A DNA stretch of 64,000 bases from the NCBI GenBank assembly GCA_020284085.1, contig JACEVL010000159.1, positions 1,677,231 through 1,741,230 on the forward strand, read 5' to 3'. This document shows, piece after piece, positions 54,669 through 64,000 of the stretch. This DNA comes from Aporrectodea caliginosa. Taxonomy: Eukaryota > Annelida > Clitellata > Crassiclitellata > Lumbricidae. Numbering within the stretch: position 1 is the first letter of the stretch; the number at the start of each line of letters is the position of its first letter. The position numbers and the translations under genes are program-made. The notes beneath the pieces are model-generated. The model saw only the letters and a list, made by a program, of their open reading frames with translations, searched no databases and had not been told where the DNA came from.

Positions 54669-56392
54669 CTATACATACAGAAAATGCAGGAAATCAGTCT
54701 GTAGAAAAGCTGAAGCTCGTTCTCGTATCGAGCATATTTTATTATTCGTGTGACATTTCGTCCGAATCTCTCAGTATTAATTAAGCCCTGCTGTCGACAA
54801 AGCACATCAGTGCCAAAGAAAGATCCACAGAACGAACCAAGCAGGAATAGAAAACTCCACCACTGCTCGTACTTTGGCAGTGCCAGTCTCAAGCCTGGAT
54901 AAAGGAGGAGGGCCACGCTAATGATCTTTGTTATCACACAGTGTCGTTAAACTGAAACTACTACTACTGACTGACTGACTAACTGACTGACTGTCATGGC
55001 ATATATATGCTCAGTCATGGCCGACTCGATCTTTGTTATCACACAGTGTCGTTAAACTGAAACTACTACTACTAGAATGAGTAGGCCTAAGTAGTAAGTG
55101 GTAAGGATTGAGACATGCAATCGAGGGAGAGAAGGAGGGAGGAGGAAAGTAAAGGGAGAAGGAGGGAGGTCGAAAGTGAGGCAGGTAAGCAAACAGACAG
55201 GCAGAGGAATAGGTCAGACGTAAAGAACAAAAATTGGGATTAATGCAGCGTGAAAATTGTAGCAAGCAATTGAGCAACCAAGGATCGAAAAAGCAAAGAA
55301 GCAACCATGAAGGGAAGTAAGGAAGTAAGGAAGTAAGGTTCAAAACCAGAGATGGGTAACTAATCGATTAGATTCTAGTCGATAAGCAAATCGATTAGAT
55401 TTAGACAACAGCTAATTCTAGTTATAATCGATTAGCTACAAGAGTGTGCTAAATCTAATTCTAATCGATTAGCAATTTTCAGTAGCTAATGCTAATTCTA
55501 ATCGACCCGTACAAAATCATATTTAACTTTATCGTGCCCATCTCTGTTAAAAACAGGCTAACGAGACCCAAAGAAGCGAGGAAGGAAGGAAGATGTGTAG
55601 CAATGGGAAGAAAGGGTCACACAGAAAGGGAAATGAAGAGAGGAGGAATGCTGAAATAGTCCAAGCAAACGGTTAAGATGCTTCATAGAATAAACTACAG
55701 ATAAAAGAGAAGGAAGGAAAGATGGAAGGCATGTCTATATGAATGAAAAGAAAAGAAAACAGGAAATAGTAATGTATTTTATGAAATAAAATGGATTCTA
55801 CATAAAGTGACAGAAAGACGGACATAACTGAGCAGACAGAAGGATATAAATAGGCAGAGACACACTGACAAGTAGGCTTCATCATTTCTTCCTTCGTTCC
55901 CTTCGCCTATAATACTCCATACGTGCATTATTCTGTGGAACGAAGAAAGCATTCTGTCTCAAATTACCGATAAATTATCTTCGGCGCAGATGGCTCTGTC
56001 GCTTAGTCTGACGAACAGAGAGGCCGACGGTTGAGACGGGGCAGATGACAGCATCCCAGGGGAAGAAGCGGTCGATGGGAGAGGGAAGACTGCAGCAGGA
56101 GAAGGAAGGGCAGGAGGCCGAGCCGCAATCCACTGGACACAGGTTGCCGCAAGATCGCCTATCCTTTTGTGTCGCTCGGATAATCAGCCGAGACCACCTG
56201 TGACCTGCGAGCGCTCTGGCACATTATATAGCGCCTTAAACGGACAAGGCGATGCGCAGATCAAAGAAAGCGCCGCGCCAGAACAACAGGCCGGGTGCAC
56301 TTCAGCCCCCAAGATATACTGTACACGGCCGATATACGTAAAAATCATGAAATAGGCTGGGTGACTCAGTCGCTGACTCATTGCTTCGATCG
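54669..56392. other. Upstream of the known MTG exons; 5' exon not identified
   Basis: Holds a 200-bp hAT-like MITE (55347-55546) and two copies of a TGTTATCACACAGTGTCGTT block (about 54929 and 55035). A GC-rich candidate 5' exon near 56100-55970 has an ATG and a GTAATT donor on the minus strand, but its phase does not fit the 54668 exon directly, so it is not called. Expected content: promoter and first exon(s) of the MTG gene, or more intron. Confidence 0.4.
55347..55546. mobile_element. hAT-type MITE, 200 bp, 7/8 TSD
   Basis: The ends CAGAGATGGGTAAC and TGCCCATCTCTG are inverted repeats. Flanks TTCAAAAC (55339-55346) and TTAAAAAC (55547-55554) differ at one base. The interior consists of ~6 copies of TAATCGATTAG-type palindromes. 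Confidence 0.8.
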
Positions 56393-56824
56393 CTCACTCA
56401 CTCACTCACTCACACTCACGCACGCACTCACTCACACTCGCTCACTTACGCACACACTCACTCACTCACTCACTCTCACTCACTCACTCACTCACTCCCT
56501 CGCTCACACTCACGCACTCACTCACTCATGACACTCACTCTCACACTCACTCACTCACTCACTCACTCACTCACTCACTCACTCACTCACTCACTCACTC
56601 ACTCACTCACTCACTCACTCACTCACTCACTCACTCACTCACTCACTCACTCACTCACTCACTCACTCTCACTCTCACTCACTCACTCACTCACTCACTC
56701 ACTCACTCACTCACTCACTCACTCCCTCGCTCACACTCACGCACTCACTCACTCGTTCACTCACTCACAAATTCACTCACTCACTTACTCACTCACTCAC
56801 ATACACACCCACTCACTCACTCGA
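56392..56824. repeat. (CTCA)n microsatellite, ~430 bp
   Basis: A long ACTC tetranucleotide array with short variant blocks (CTCGCTCACACTCACGCACT occurs twice). The 155-codon open frame of S-L-T-H units is an artefact. Confidence 0.95.
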
Positions 56825-56891
56825 TCGCTCGTATGCACTGTACATTGACAAAGAAGTAGGAAATAAGGACGGAGAGTAGCAGCTGGTTCGA

Positions 56892-56930
56892 CGATGATGA
56901 TGATTATGATGATGATGATGACAACGACAA
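56892..56930. repeat. Short (GAT)n tract
   Basis: Degenerate GATGATGATGATTATGATGA repeat passing into ACGACAACGAC. Confidence 0.7.
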
Positions 56931-57106
56931 CGACTGCCAAGGTCAATTAAAGAGAAAATGTGGATAAGAAAAGAGTATAAATTTATCGACTATAAAATCG
57001 TTGTAATAAATCAGAGGCGGTTGACAGTTAAAAGAAGACAACGCAGGTCACAGTCAAAACAAGATGATTCATACGACACCTCACTGCAGATATATAGCAG
57101 CCAGCT

Positions 57107-57140
57107 TATATATATATATATAATTATATATATATATATA

Positions 57141-57193
<53 letters not shown>
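57107..57193. repeat. (TA)n microsatellite with AATTA interruptions
   Basis: TA dinucleotides broken twice by TAATTA; self-complementary, so able to form a hairpin. Confidence 0.95.
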
Positions 57194-57198
<5 letters not shown>

Positions 57199-57649
57199 CA
57201 GCCAGTAAATGAATGAATGTATGAATGTTGTAGGCCTATGTATAGATATATTTTATATGGCACGAAATCAGAGCACGTGCCTGCACAGACTAAAGTCATA
57301 TCGCACTAGTGGTTGTAAGATCCATAACCACTGTTACCAGTTCCAGAGAGTTGCTGCATAAGAAACCGGTTTATTTTTTCAAATTGGCACGTACGACATT
57401 ATTATAATGATTTACATATTACAAAATGTAGGCCTACACCAAAGTGCGGTTTAGCAGTTGGAATAAATAAAGGATATGCTTACTCATTTACTTACTTATT
57501 GGGAATCATGCAGGGCATACGTTCACTTATGTAAAACGCTAAATGCAATCATAAACGCCCGAATTTGAAACGAAGCTGAAACGCAGAAAGGCAACCACAT
57601 TACATTGCAATTATAACATTGACGTACGTTAGATGTTATTATTGCGGGA

Positions 57650-57785
57650 GAGGGTTGAATGGTAACACGCTGGCACGAAAATCACAAGGATGGGGTCCGA
57701 TTCCCGCTAGCCCCATAAAGGTTGACTCATGCCTTCCACTCTATACTCCATAGGGGCAATGGTAAAAATGAGCAGTAGAACAGAT
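57650..57785 (+). repeat. SINE-like repeat, same family as 14365-14490
   Basis: The order is TGAATGGTAACACGCTGGC (A box region), GGGTCCGATTCCCGC (B-box-like), GCTAGCCCCATAAAGGTTGA, GCCTTCCACT, and GGCAATGGTAAAAATGAGCA. The same blocks in the same order occur on the minus strand at 14365-14490. Confidence 0.7.
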
Positions 57786-58183
57786 AGGCGCCTTGCAGAC
57801 TGCTACACAGTTACATTCGCCTCCTGTGAAACTTGTTATCATTTGTTACTATATGCTATAATTATCATGTAATCTTACTGCGTACTTGTCAGTTTGAATT
57901 AACAAACGAATATTATTATCATAATCTTGTTCATATATCCTATAATCCTACATGATTATCACTGGAAATACATTGTTAGGATTGCTAGATTTGCAACAGT
58001 CCTGAGCCATTGCTTCCAAATGGGAGTGTTAATTAATGGTTCAGCAAATATGTCAAGAAATCACGTAGAGAACTAAGGAAAGCCACTGGGTTGATACACT
58101 TATGGCGCCATATAACTATTATGAGTGAATGAGTGACAGATTGAATGAGCGGTCGAATGAATGAACGATCGAACGAATATATG

Positions 58184-58230
<47 letters not shown>

Positions 58231-59524
58231 GAATGAATGAATGAATGAATGAATAATTTAAATGAATGAATGAATGAATGAATGAATGAATGAATGAATG
58301 AATGAATGAATGAATGAATGAATGAATGAATGAATGAATGAATGAATGAATGAATGAATGAAGTGAATGAATGAATGAATGAATGAATGAATGGTTCATC
58401 TATCCCCTCTTCAGCGAACACAGATATTTTAAAACGCAGTTAGGATAAATCAACAACCTGGTGCGGGCGAAAAGTCGTCTCAAACAGTTCAAACCAACAT
58501 GAATGCTATCGTCCATTACTCTCCTTCTTTCTACACCCAATGCGTTTTATAAACGCCCCTCAGCGCGTGCATGCCCTTGTCACTTCTTCTGGGCAGAAAT
58601 GCGCAGAAAAAGTCCGACCGAACAACAGAGAGAAAAACAACGGCGGCGACCACCTGTTCGGCCACCTGTTTGAACCGAGACACGAGCAATCGATGAATTG
58701 CGTCCTTTGACGGAGCGGTCCATATGTGTACTGTTTGTATCATCAGACAAGCACACTCATCGCCACGGCAACGTCCAGAACAGATGACGCCCCGACGATT
58801 GATAAACCTAAGAATTATCCCGCTAACGGAAGCTGTTGCCAGTTTTAACCATATATCAAACATCTACATGCAGTGCGACAGATGTGCTTGTTGCGTATCA
58901 CATACCAACGTATACATACATGTATATACTCACAAACATGTACATGTACACTGTACACATGCATCCAGGGTTATTTATATTCATATATACTGTTTCGCAC
59001 ATCCTCCTGCACTTCTTGACTATAGAGTATACATATAATGTCGGTATGGTTAGATATATTGATATAGGTCTACTACATTTTGTCGATGCATGTCGCTCCT
59101 TCCCATAGTCATACATCTTTCCCTGTTGACAAGTGACTAAGACGGGCCTGCAGTCACAACCTGGTCAAAATGCTCTTTATTTGCGCTAAATCAGTAAATT
59201 CTTCAGCCATGATAATAAATAAGACTTTCAAATGGATGACTCGAGAGCAGAAATTTAACAGCACACTCCTCTGGCTTGAGAACTATAGTCTACATTAAAC
59301 TATTAATGGAGGGTGACGATGTTGGTGGTAATGGTGATAATGCTGATAAGCTTGCCTATTGTTTCAGAGTCAAGATTTTAAATAAATGATGAAATAGCAG
59401 AAAATGAGCACATGAGTAAATAAATATTACACTTATTTTTGAGAGTGTTTTATTCAAATTTTTAATATCTTGCATTCCTTCGATGCTACAGACAATTTTG
59501 CTGTATTTACGAGCCAGTATAAAT
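57786..59524. other. No gene recognised
   Basis: Apart from the (TGAA)n array (58160-58395), no feature is supported. A 110-codon minus-strand open frame at 58531-58863 has no recognisable motif and is not called. Confidence 0.4.
58160..58395. repeat. (ATTG)n/(TGAA)n microsatellite
   Basis: ATTG units (58187-58227) pass into more than 35 TGAA units with single interruptions near 58255 and 58362. Open frames of I-H-S-F units are artefacts. Confidence 0.95.
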
Positions 59525-59916
59525 ACCGCCATCGCCACCACCATCACCACCATCATCACCATCGCCAGTACCATCACTACCACCAGCAGCAGCACCACTA
59601 CCACCACATTCGCCACCACTGCCATCACCATTGCCACCACCACTACCACCACCTTCGCCACCACTGCCATAACATCACCACCACTGCCATCACCACCACC
59701 ACCACAACCACCACTACTACCACTACCACCATCACCATCGTCACCACTACCATCACCATCGCCACCACCACTACCACCACCATCGCCACCACCACTACCA
59801 CCACCATCAATAACACCACCACCACTTTCGCCACCACTGCCATCACCATCACCACCACCACCGCCATCATCATCACCACCACAACCACCACCACCACTAC
59901 CACTACCACCATCACC
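59525..59916. repeat. (CAC/CAT/ACC) triplet repeat, left half
   Basis: About 390 bases of CCACCATCACCACC-type triplets. The tract stops exactly at a hAT-like element and resumes on its far side (62454-62530), so both were one array. Confidence 0.9.
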
Positions 59917-62453
59917 CAGGGCCGATGAGAGGGGGGGTCAGGGGGGGCTGCTGCCCCGGGGCCCGGTTCTATGGCAAGGGGCCCTAGCAGGGGCCCGGAA
60001 ATGTCTAAAACTTTGTTCAATCTGAAGAAAGCTGTGGGTTTTGGCCCAAAGCAGTCTGTATAACTATGATGGATGCTTCGTGAATCATTATACATAGTAA
60101 GTAAGTAAGTAAGTAGTTTATTCACCACAAAATAAAGCAAAATGACAATACACAAATTTTACAAACCGAGTGGTGGGCTACCGGTGAAGTCACATAGGAC
60201 TCATCTCGCCGGTCACCCTAAATATACATGATACACAGGTCCACAGACGTACATTGTATGTGTGGTGTCTGTTTAGGCAAGGACTTCTTAATAATATCCA
60301 GAGTTCCTTGGTTTAGGTCACCCGATGTGTCATCGTATTGACCCACAGTATATAGAAACGAACACAGTTGTACACTAAGATACTTTCTTTCTGATGCACA
60401 ACAATATTTAGGGCAAGGGATGATTCCCTTTACCTCGGCTTTATCACTCATCTCCAGGGCGAAGGAATGCGGGAAATAATATCTGCCTTGTATGTCTCTG
60501 TGTCTCTGTCTGTCTGTCTCTGTCGGTCTCTCTCTCTATACATGTATTTCTGTCTGTCTGTCTCTCGCAGTCTTGGGGTATCTCTTTCAATTAATGTCTC
60601 TCTGCAAGACTGTACAACAGTATACACACTACACAGGCTGCAGTGTTCATGTTACTCAGTCTATGTAGTTATTCATCATTCATGTTCAGAAAACAGTCGC
60701 TAATTAGGCATATAATTCGTTCATTTACTTTTTTTAAACGATTTTAATTAAATTCTTCAATTTAATAACTAGGTGACTAAGCTTTATAATAGCGAAACCG
60801 ACCTATCGAATTTCTTTGCCAGAAAAGCAAGCCAGTAACAAATGTGACTGTGGAAATTGGACTGAAGAGGTTAGTTAGCACTGCAAATAATTCTATTGGC
60901 AATGTTAACGAAAACGATTTAGTAGAGCTCTGTGTCACTTAAGTAAGAGGATTTAGGGGTGAGAACAGACGTTGGTCATCAGAATGATTTCACTTTAGCT
61001 GTTACTGTGCTAAGTTAAGTAATGCAGACAAATTTCGATTAGGCCTACTGACTTAATTCCATAATTATTACACCAGAATTCACATAGCTACACATTGCCT
61101 CCGAAAGATAAACAGTTTATCCCCATGCAGAGTCCTATATCGAAGCTCTCTTGGTGATAATTATAATCTGACATTGTATGACTAAAAACACTACACTCAT
61201 TCTAAACTTCCCTATTACCACATGCATCAGATAGCGGTGTGTCTACCTGTTTCATACCGATACACGAATATATTATAGAATCATATAGGCCTATGCGTGG
61301 CCTAGCACTTGGCATTACGCACCCTATAATGGTAAAATCCTAGCTACGCTACTGCTTATAAAGGCCATCCTACAGTTTCAACTGTAACAGTTGTGGTCAT
61401 ATTATAGTTGAATAACTTTAATTTTAAAACACTGTGCTCTGGACTCTGCATGGGGATAAACTGTTTATCTTTCGGAGGCAATGTGTAGCTATGTGAATTC
61501 TGGTGTAATAATTATGGAATTAAGTCAGTAGGCCTAATCGAAATTTGTCTGCATTACTTAACTTTGCACAGTAACAGCTAAAGTGAAATCATTCTGATGA
61601 CCAATATCTGTTCTCACCCCTAAATCCTCTTATCAGTATTATATTTCGGATTAATCAGCAGTCGGCCTAGAATAGATTATTGATTTTCTGGCAGCCATAA
61701 AATCTTTTACTGGATGTAAATTTACGAATTGAAATTTGAGTTACGGTATTATATCCAACTAAATAATACTTGAACTTGTAACTGGATATACAGAACATAA
61801 GTTATCATAATACCAAATTACCAATATTTTATATTAGGCTATATTCCTTTAAAATTATGACAAATTAGATGATGAATCACCATAAGAAATCTGGATCTCA
61901 AAAAAGAAATAGAAAGATTAGCTAGTCAGACACTCCTTCAAAATTTTTGAGTTTCAATTTCATCAAAAGCGAATGATGCTGCAAATCAAGCTGACAATAT
62001 CGTCGCTAGTTAGTAGGGGCATATAGCAGTACCCGGTAGTAGTGGAGTTGATGATCATGGCACAGAGCGAGTTGTTGATGTAGTCTATGCAGACATTGCA
62101 AGTGACATATCCGCACCTCCTGAAATTGGACATTATAATGCGACAACTGTCACAGGTCAAGTTGACGTGAAGCCTGAAATTGGGTATGGACTATGGAAGC
62201 ATTTTCATGCATGTTAATGAAATCGCCGGACAAGATGACTCAGATAGAACTGGCGAGGCTGATGGACCTTTTAAACCAGAAATTGACTTTTACATCTACT
62301 TTTACTATTATTAATATTATTCCTTAATATGGTTTGATAGGCTTTCAGCCTTACATCATACATCGGACTTACAGATAAAATTGAAAAATCAAGGGGCCCT
62401 GATGGGCTGAGAAGTGTCTGCCCCGGGGCCCGCCGTGGCTCTCGACGCCCATG
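59917..62453. mobile_element. hAT-type element, 2.5 kb, 8-bp TSD, inserted in a triplet repeat
   Basis: The left end CAGGGCCGATGAGAGGGGGG and the right end read inward (CATGGGCGTCGAGAGCCACGG) are imperfect inverted repeats; both sides carry GGGCCCCGGGGCAG-like subterminal sequence. The 8-bp flanks CCATCACC match (59909-59916, 62454-62461), although they lie in repeat sequence. No intact transposase is present. It contains a 692-bp foldback. Confidence 0.65.
60944..61632. repeat. Foldback: 192-bp inverted arms, 305-bp loop
   Basis: The left arm 60944-61135 begins TAAGAGGATTTAGGGGTGAG. The right arm 61441-61632 is its complement with only a few differences (for example ACGTTGG versus ATATTGG near the outer end). 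No flanking duplication was seen. It is either a foldback MITE nested in the hAT-like element or an internal inverted duplication of it. Confidence 0.85.
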
Positions 62454-62530
62454 CCATCACCATCGCCACCACTACCATCTCCATCGCTACCACCACTACC
62501 ACTACCACCACCACCACCACCGCCACCATC
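62454..62530. repeat. (CAC/CAT/ACC) triplet repeat, right half
   Basis: Continuation of the array at 59525-59916 beyond the hAT-like insertion. Confidence 0.85.
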
Positions 62531-62911
62531 GTTCTTCCTGGCTGACCTTTTTGACCGAACCAGGTGGTGCGTATAATATATATCAAAACAGTTGTAAAAA
62601 TACACATAAGGATCGTTAAAGATACATAAAATAATGATTTACATCTTAAAGGCGTCTTGTCAACGGCTGCCGTCTCCCGTCGCTATAGGTGGAGAGACAC
62701 ATAAACTCTAAATTCACGTCCAACATCTGCTTTCAAGTCCGTCCATCCATCCATCCATCTATAGTATATCCATCCTTTCATCCATCAATCAATCAATTGT
62801 TTTAGCGCCAGTCCGCCCACGCACACACATCCACCTTCCCATGCAGCCCATATGTTCGTTCGCATCTGTAGATTGAATGATATTCTCTTCAATGATATTC
62901 ATCCTTTCGTC

Positions 62912-62998
62912 CCTCATTCTGTCCTCTCATTCTGTCCTCTCATTCTGTCCTCTCATTCTGTCCTCTCATTCTGTCCTCTCGTTCTGTCCTCTCGTTCG
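62912..62998 (+). repeat. 13-bp minisatellite TCATTCTGTCCTC
   Basis: Six or so head-to-tail copies, the last two with CGTT for CATT. Confidence 0.9.
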
Positions 62999-63107
62999 TC
63001 CGTTCATGCGTTCGTCTATTGTTCCCAGCTGTTGTACTGCCAGACAGACATGGCTCGGCAAATGAACGGACAGGCGGACGAATTATGTATTAGCTTATAA
63101 GTACATG

Positions 63108-63370
63108 CATGCATGTATTTATGTATGTATGCATGTATGTATGTATGTATGTATGTATGTATGTATGTATGTATGTATGTATGTATGTATGTATGTATGT
63201 ATGTATGTATGTATGTATGTATGTATGTATGTATGTATGTATGCATGAACGTATGTATGTATGTATGTATGTATGTATGTATGTATGTATGTATGTATGT
63301 ATGTATGTATGTATGTATGTATGTATGTATGTATGTATGTATGTATGTATGTATGTATGTATGTATGTAT
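63108..63370. repeat. (TATG)n microsatellite, ~260 bp
   Basis: About 65 TATG units with one interruption (CATGAACG at about 63243). It ends directly at a non-LTR retrotransposon ORF. The same unit forms the array at 32899-33031. Confidence 0.95.
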
Positions 63371-63372
63371 GG

Positions 63373-64000
63373 GTGTCAGATGTGACTGTCTTTCCTCCTG
63401 TTCTCTCCGACCACGGTCTCGTCGCTGCCTCAATCCCCTTCATCTACGAGCCTCTTCTTCTCGCTGTTCGTCAGATCCGTAACTGGAAAAGTCTTGACCG
63501 TTCTGCATTTCGTTCAGCACTCCGAGCTCATCCTCTCTTTGCTGATCTTCAGTCGTCCACCGGGCGCTCTACAACAGAGCTGTTCAGCTCTTATGAGACC
63601 GCGTTGTCTGGTCTCTTAGACACATTTCTACCGTTGCGCAGCGTCCAATCGCGCTACCGTCCATCTTCTCCGTGGTTTGATGCAGAGTGCCGGAAGCTCC
63701 GACGACAGGCACGACGGCTTGAGAGAATCTACAGAAGAACACGCTCTCCGGCTGATCGGGCCGCGTGGGTCCGCTTCGTTAGAGAAATGCATACCTCGTA
63801 CCGCGCCAGAGAACGTGAATACTGGGAGGCCATCATCACTCGCCAGTCGAAAGATCCGAAAAGGCTGTGGACCACCTTCAATGGCCTCCTTGGTCGTCAG
63901 AGGGGTGGTCGTCAGTCGGAGTCTCCTCCGCCATTCTCTGCAGAGGCATTCCTGGAGCGATTCTCTGCCAAGATTTCGTCTATTCGGAGTTCCACTGCTG
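63373..64000 (+). mobile_element. Non-LTR (CR1/L2-like) retrotransposon ORF2, endonuclease end to RT linker, partial
   Basis: An open frame from 63373 runs off the window (209 codons) without a stop. It starts VSDVTVFPPVLSDHGLVAAS, which fits the last motif of an apurinic-like endonuclease (S-D-H), followed by the basic linker typical before RT (SPWFDAECRKLRRQARRLER, then YWEAIITRQSKDPKRLW). The upstream side is cut abruptly at a (TATG)n array, so the copy is 5'-truncated. The absence of stops suggests a young copy. The RT domain should follow beyond the window. Confidence 0.8.

Noticed and set aside
55960..56110. 5' coding exon of the MTG gene
   Set aside because: Has an ATG and a donor, but the reading phase does not match the next exon, so it was left as a candidate only.
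56295..56848. 155-codon S-L-T-H frame
   Set aside because: Translation of the (CTCA)n array.
58531..58863. 110-codon minus-strand open frame
   Set aside because: No recognisable motif, no splice or context support; length is within chance for this DNA.
59470..60155. Long frames of His/Thr/Pro or Val-Met repeats
   Set aside because: Translation of the CAC/CAT triplet array on both strands.
61930..62300. Possible hAT transposase remnant (EADGPFKPEIDFY-like frame)
   Set aside because: Only a short stretch looks protein-like, with stops on both sides and no motif I could name with confidence.

Overview
This is eukaryotic, animal genomic DNA. The genes have GT-AG introns and the window is dense in hAT, PIF/Harbinger-like, CR1/L2-like, SINE and LTR elements and in long microsatellites. 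The palindromic octamer TAGGCCTA occurs about 30 times, where about one is expected. From memory that motif and gene set suggest a marine invertebrate deuterostome, most likely an echinoderm or relative; this is an inference, not something proved here.

Four host genes can be reconstructed with all splice phases consistent. (1) An Arf-family GTPase on the minus strand, 4 coding exons, 5413 down to 2495, 190 aa. (2) Rab4 on the plus strand, divergent from it, 7 coding exons, 6464-13468, 211 aa with a CxC prenylation tail. (3) A YPEL5 (Yippee) gene on the minus strand, 17918-17553, 121 aa in one coding exon, tail to tail with Rab4. (4) An MTG8/ETO/CBFA2T (Drosophila nervy) transcriptional corepressor gene on the minus strand, nine exons found from 54668 down to 31271, covering NHR1/TAFH, NHR2, NHR3 and the MYND finger; its first coding exon was not identified.

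Between YPEL5 and the MTG gene lies a transposon-rich zone (20226-28935). It holds several small hAT-type elements and an apparently complete hAT transposase gene (exons 28080-27984 and 26321-23539, 959 aa) that carries an OTU cysteine-protease-like domain at its N-terminus.

The most striking structure sits in one 16-kb intron of the MTG gene (38547-54506). It is a nested complex: a ~5-kb near-perfect palindrome (arms ~2.3 kb, 420-bp loop, AG...CT ends, 6-bp duplication ATTATA, reminiscent of a Polinton/Maverick-derived element), split by a 9,077-bp LTR retroelement (1,901-bp LTRs with no differences seen, 5-bp duplication GCAGG). An 839-bp hAT-like element (8-bp duplication GGCATGTG) sits in one arm only. 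The LTR element encodes a 1489-aa Gag-protease ORF but no visible reverse transcriptase or integrase, and the ORF begins inside the LTR.

The right-hand part (55-64 kb) is mostly simple repeats. It also holds a 2.5-kb hAT-like element inserted into a CAC/CAT repeat, a 692-bp foldback, and at the edge a 5'-truncated but open non-LTR retrotransposon ORF running off the window.
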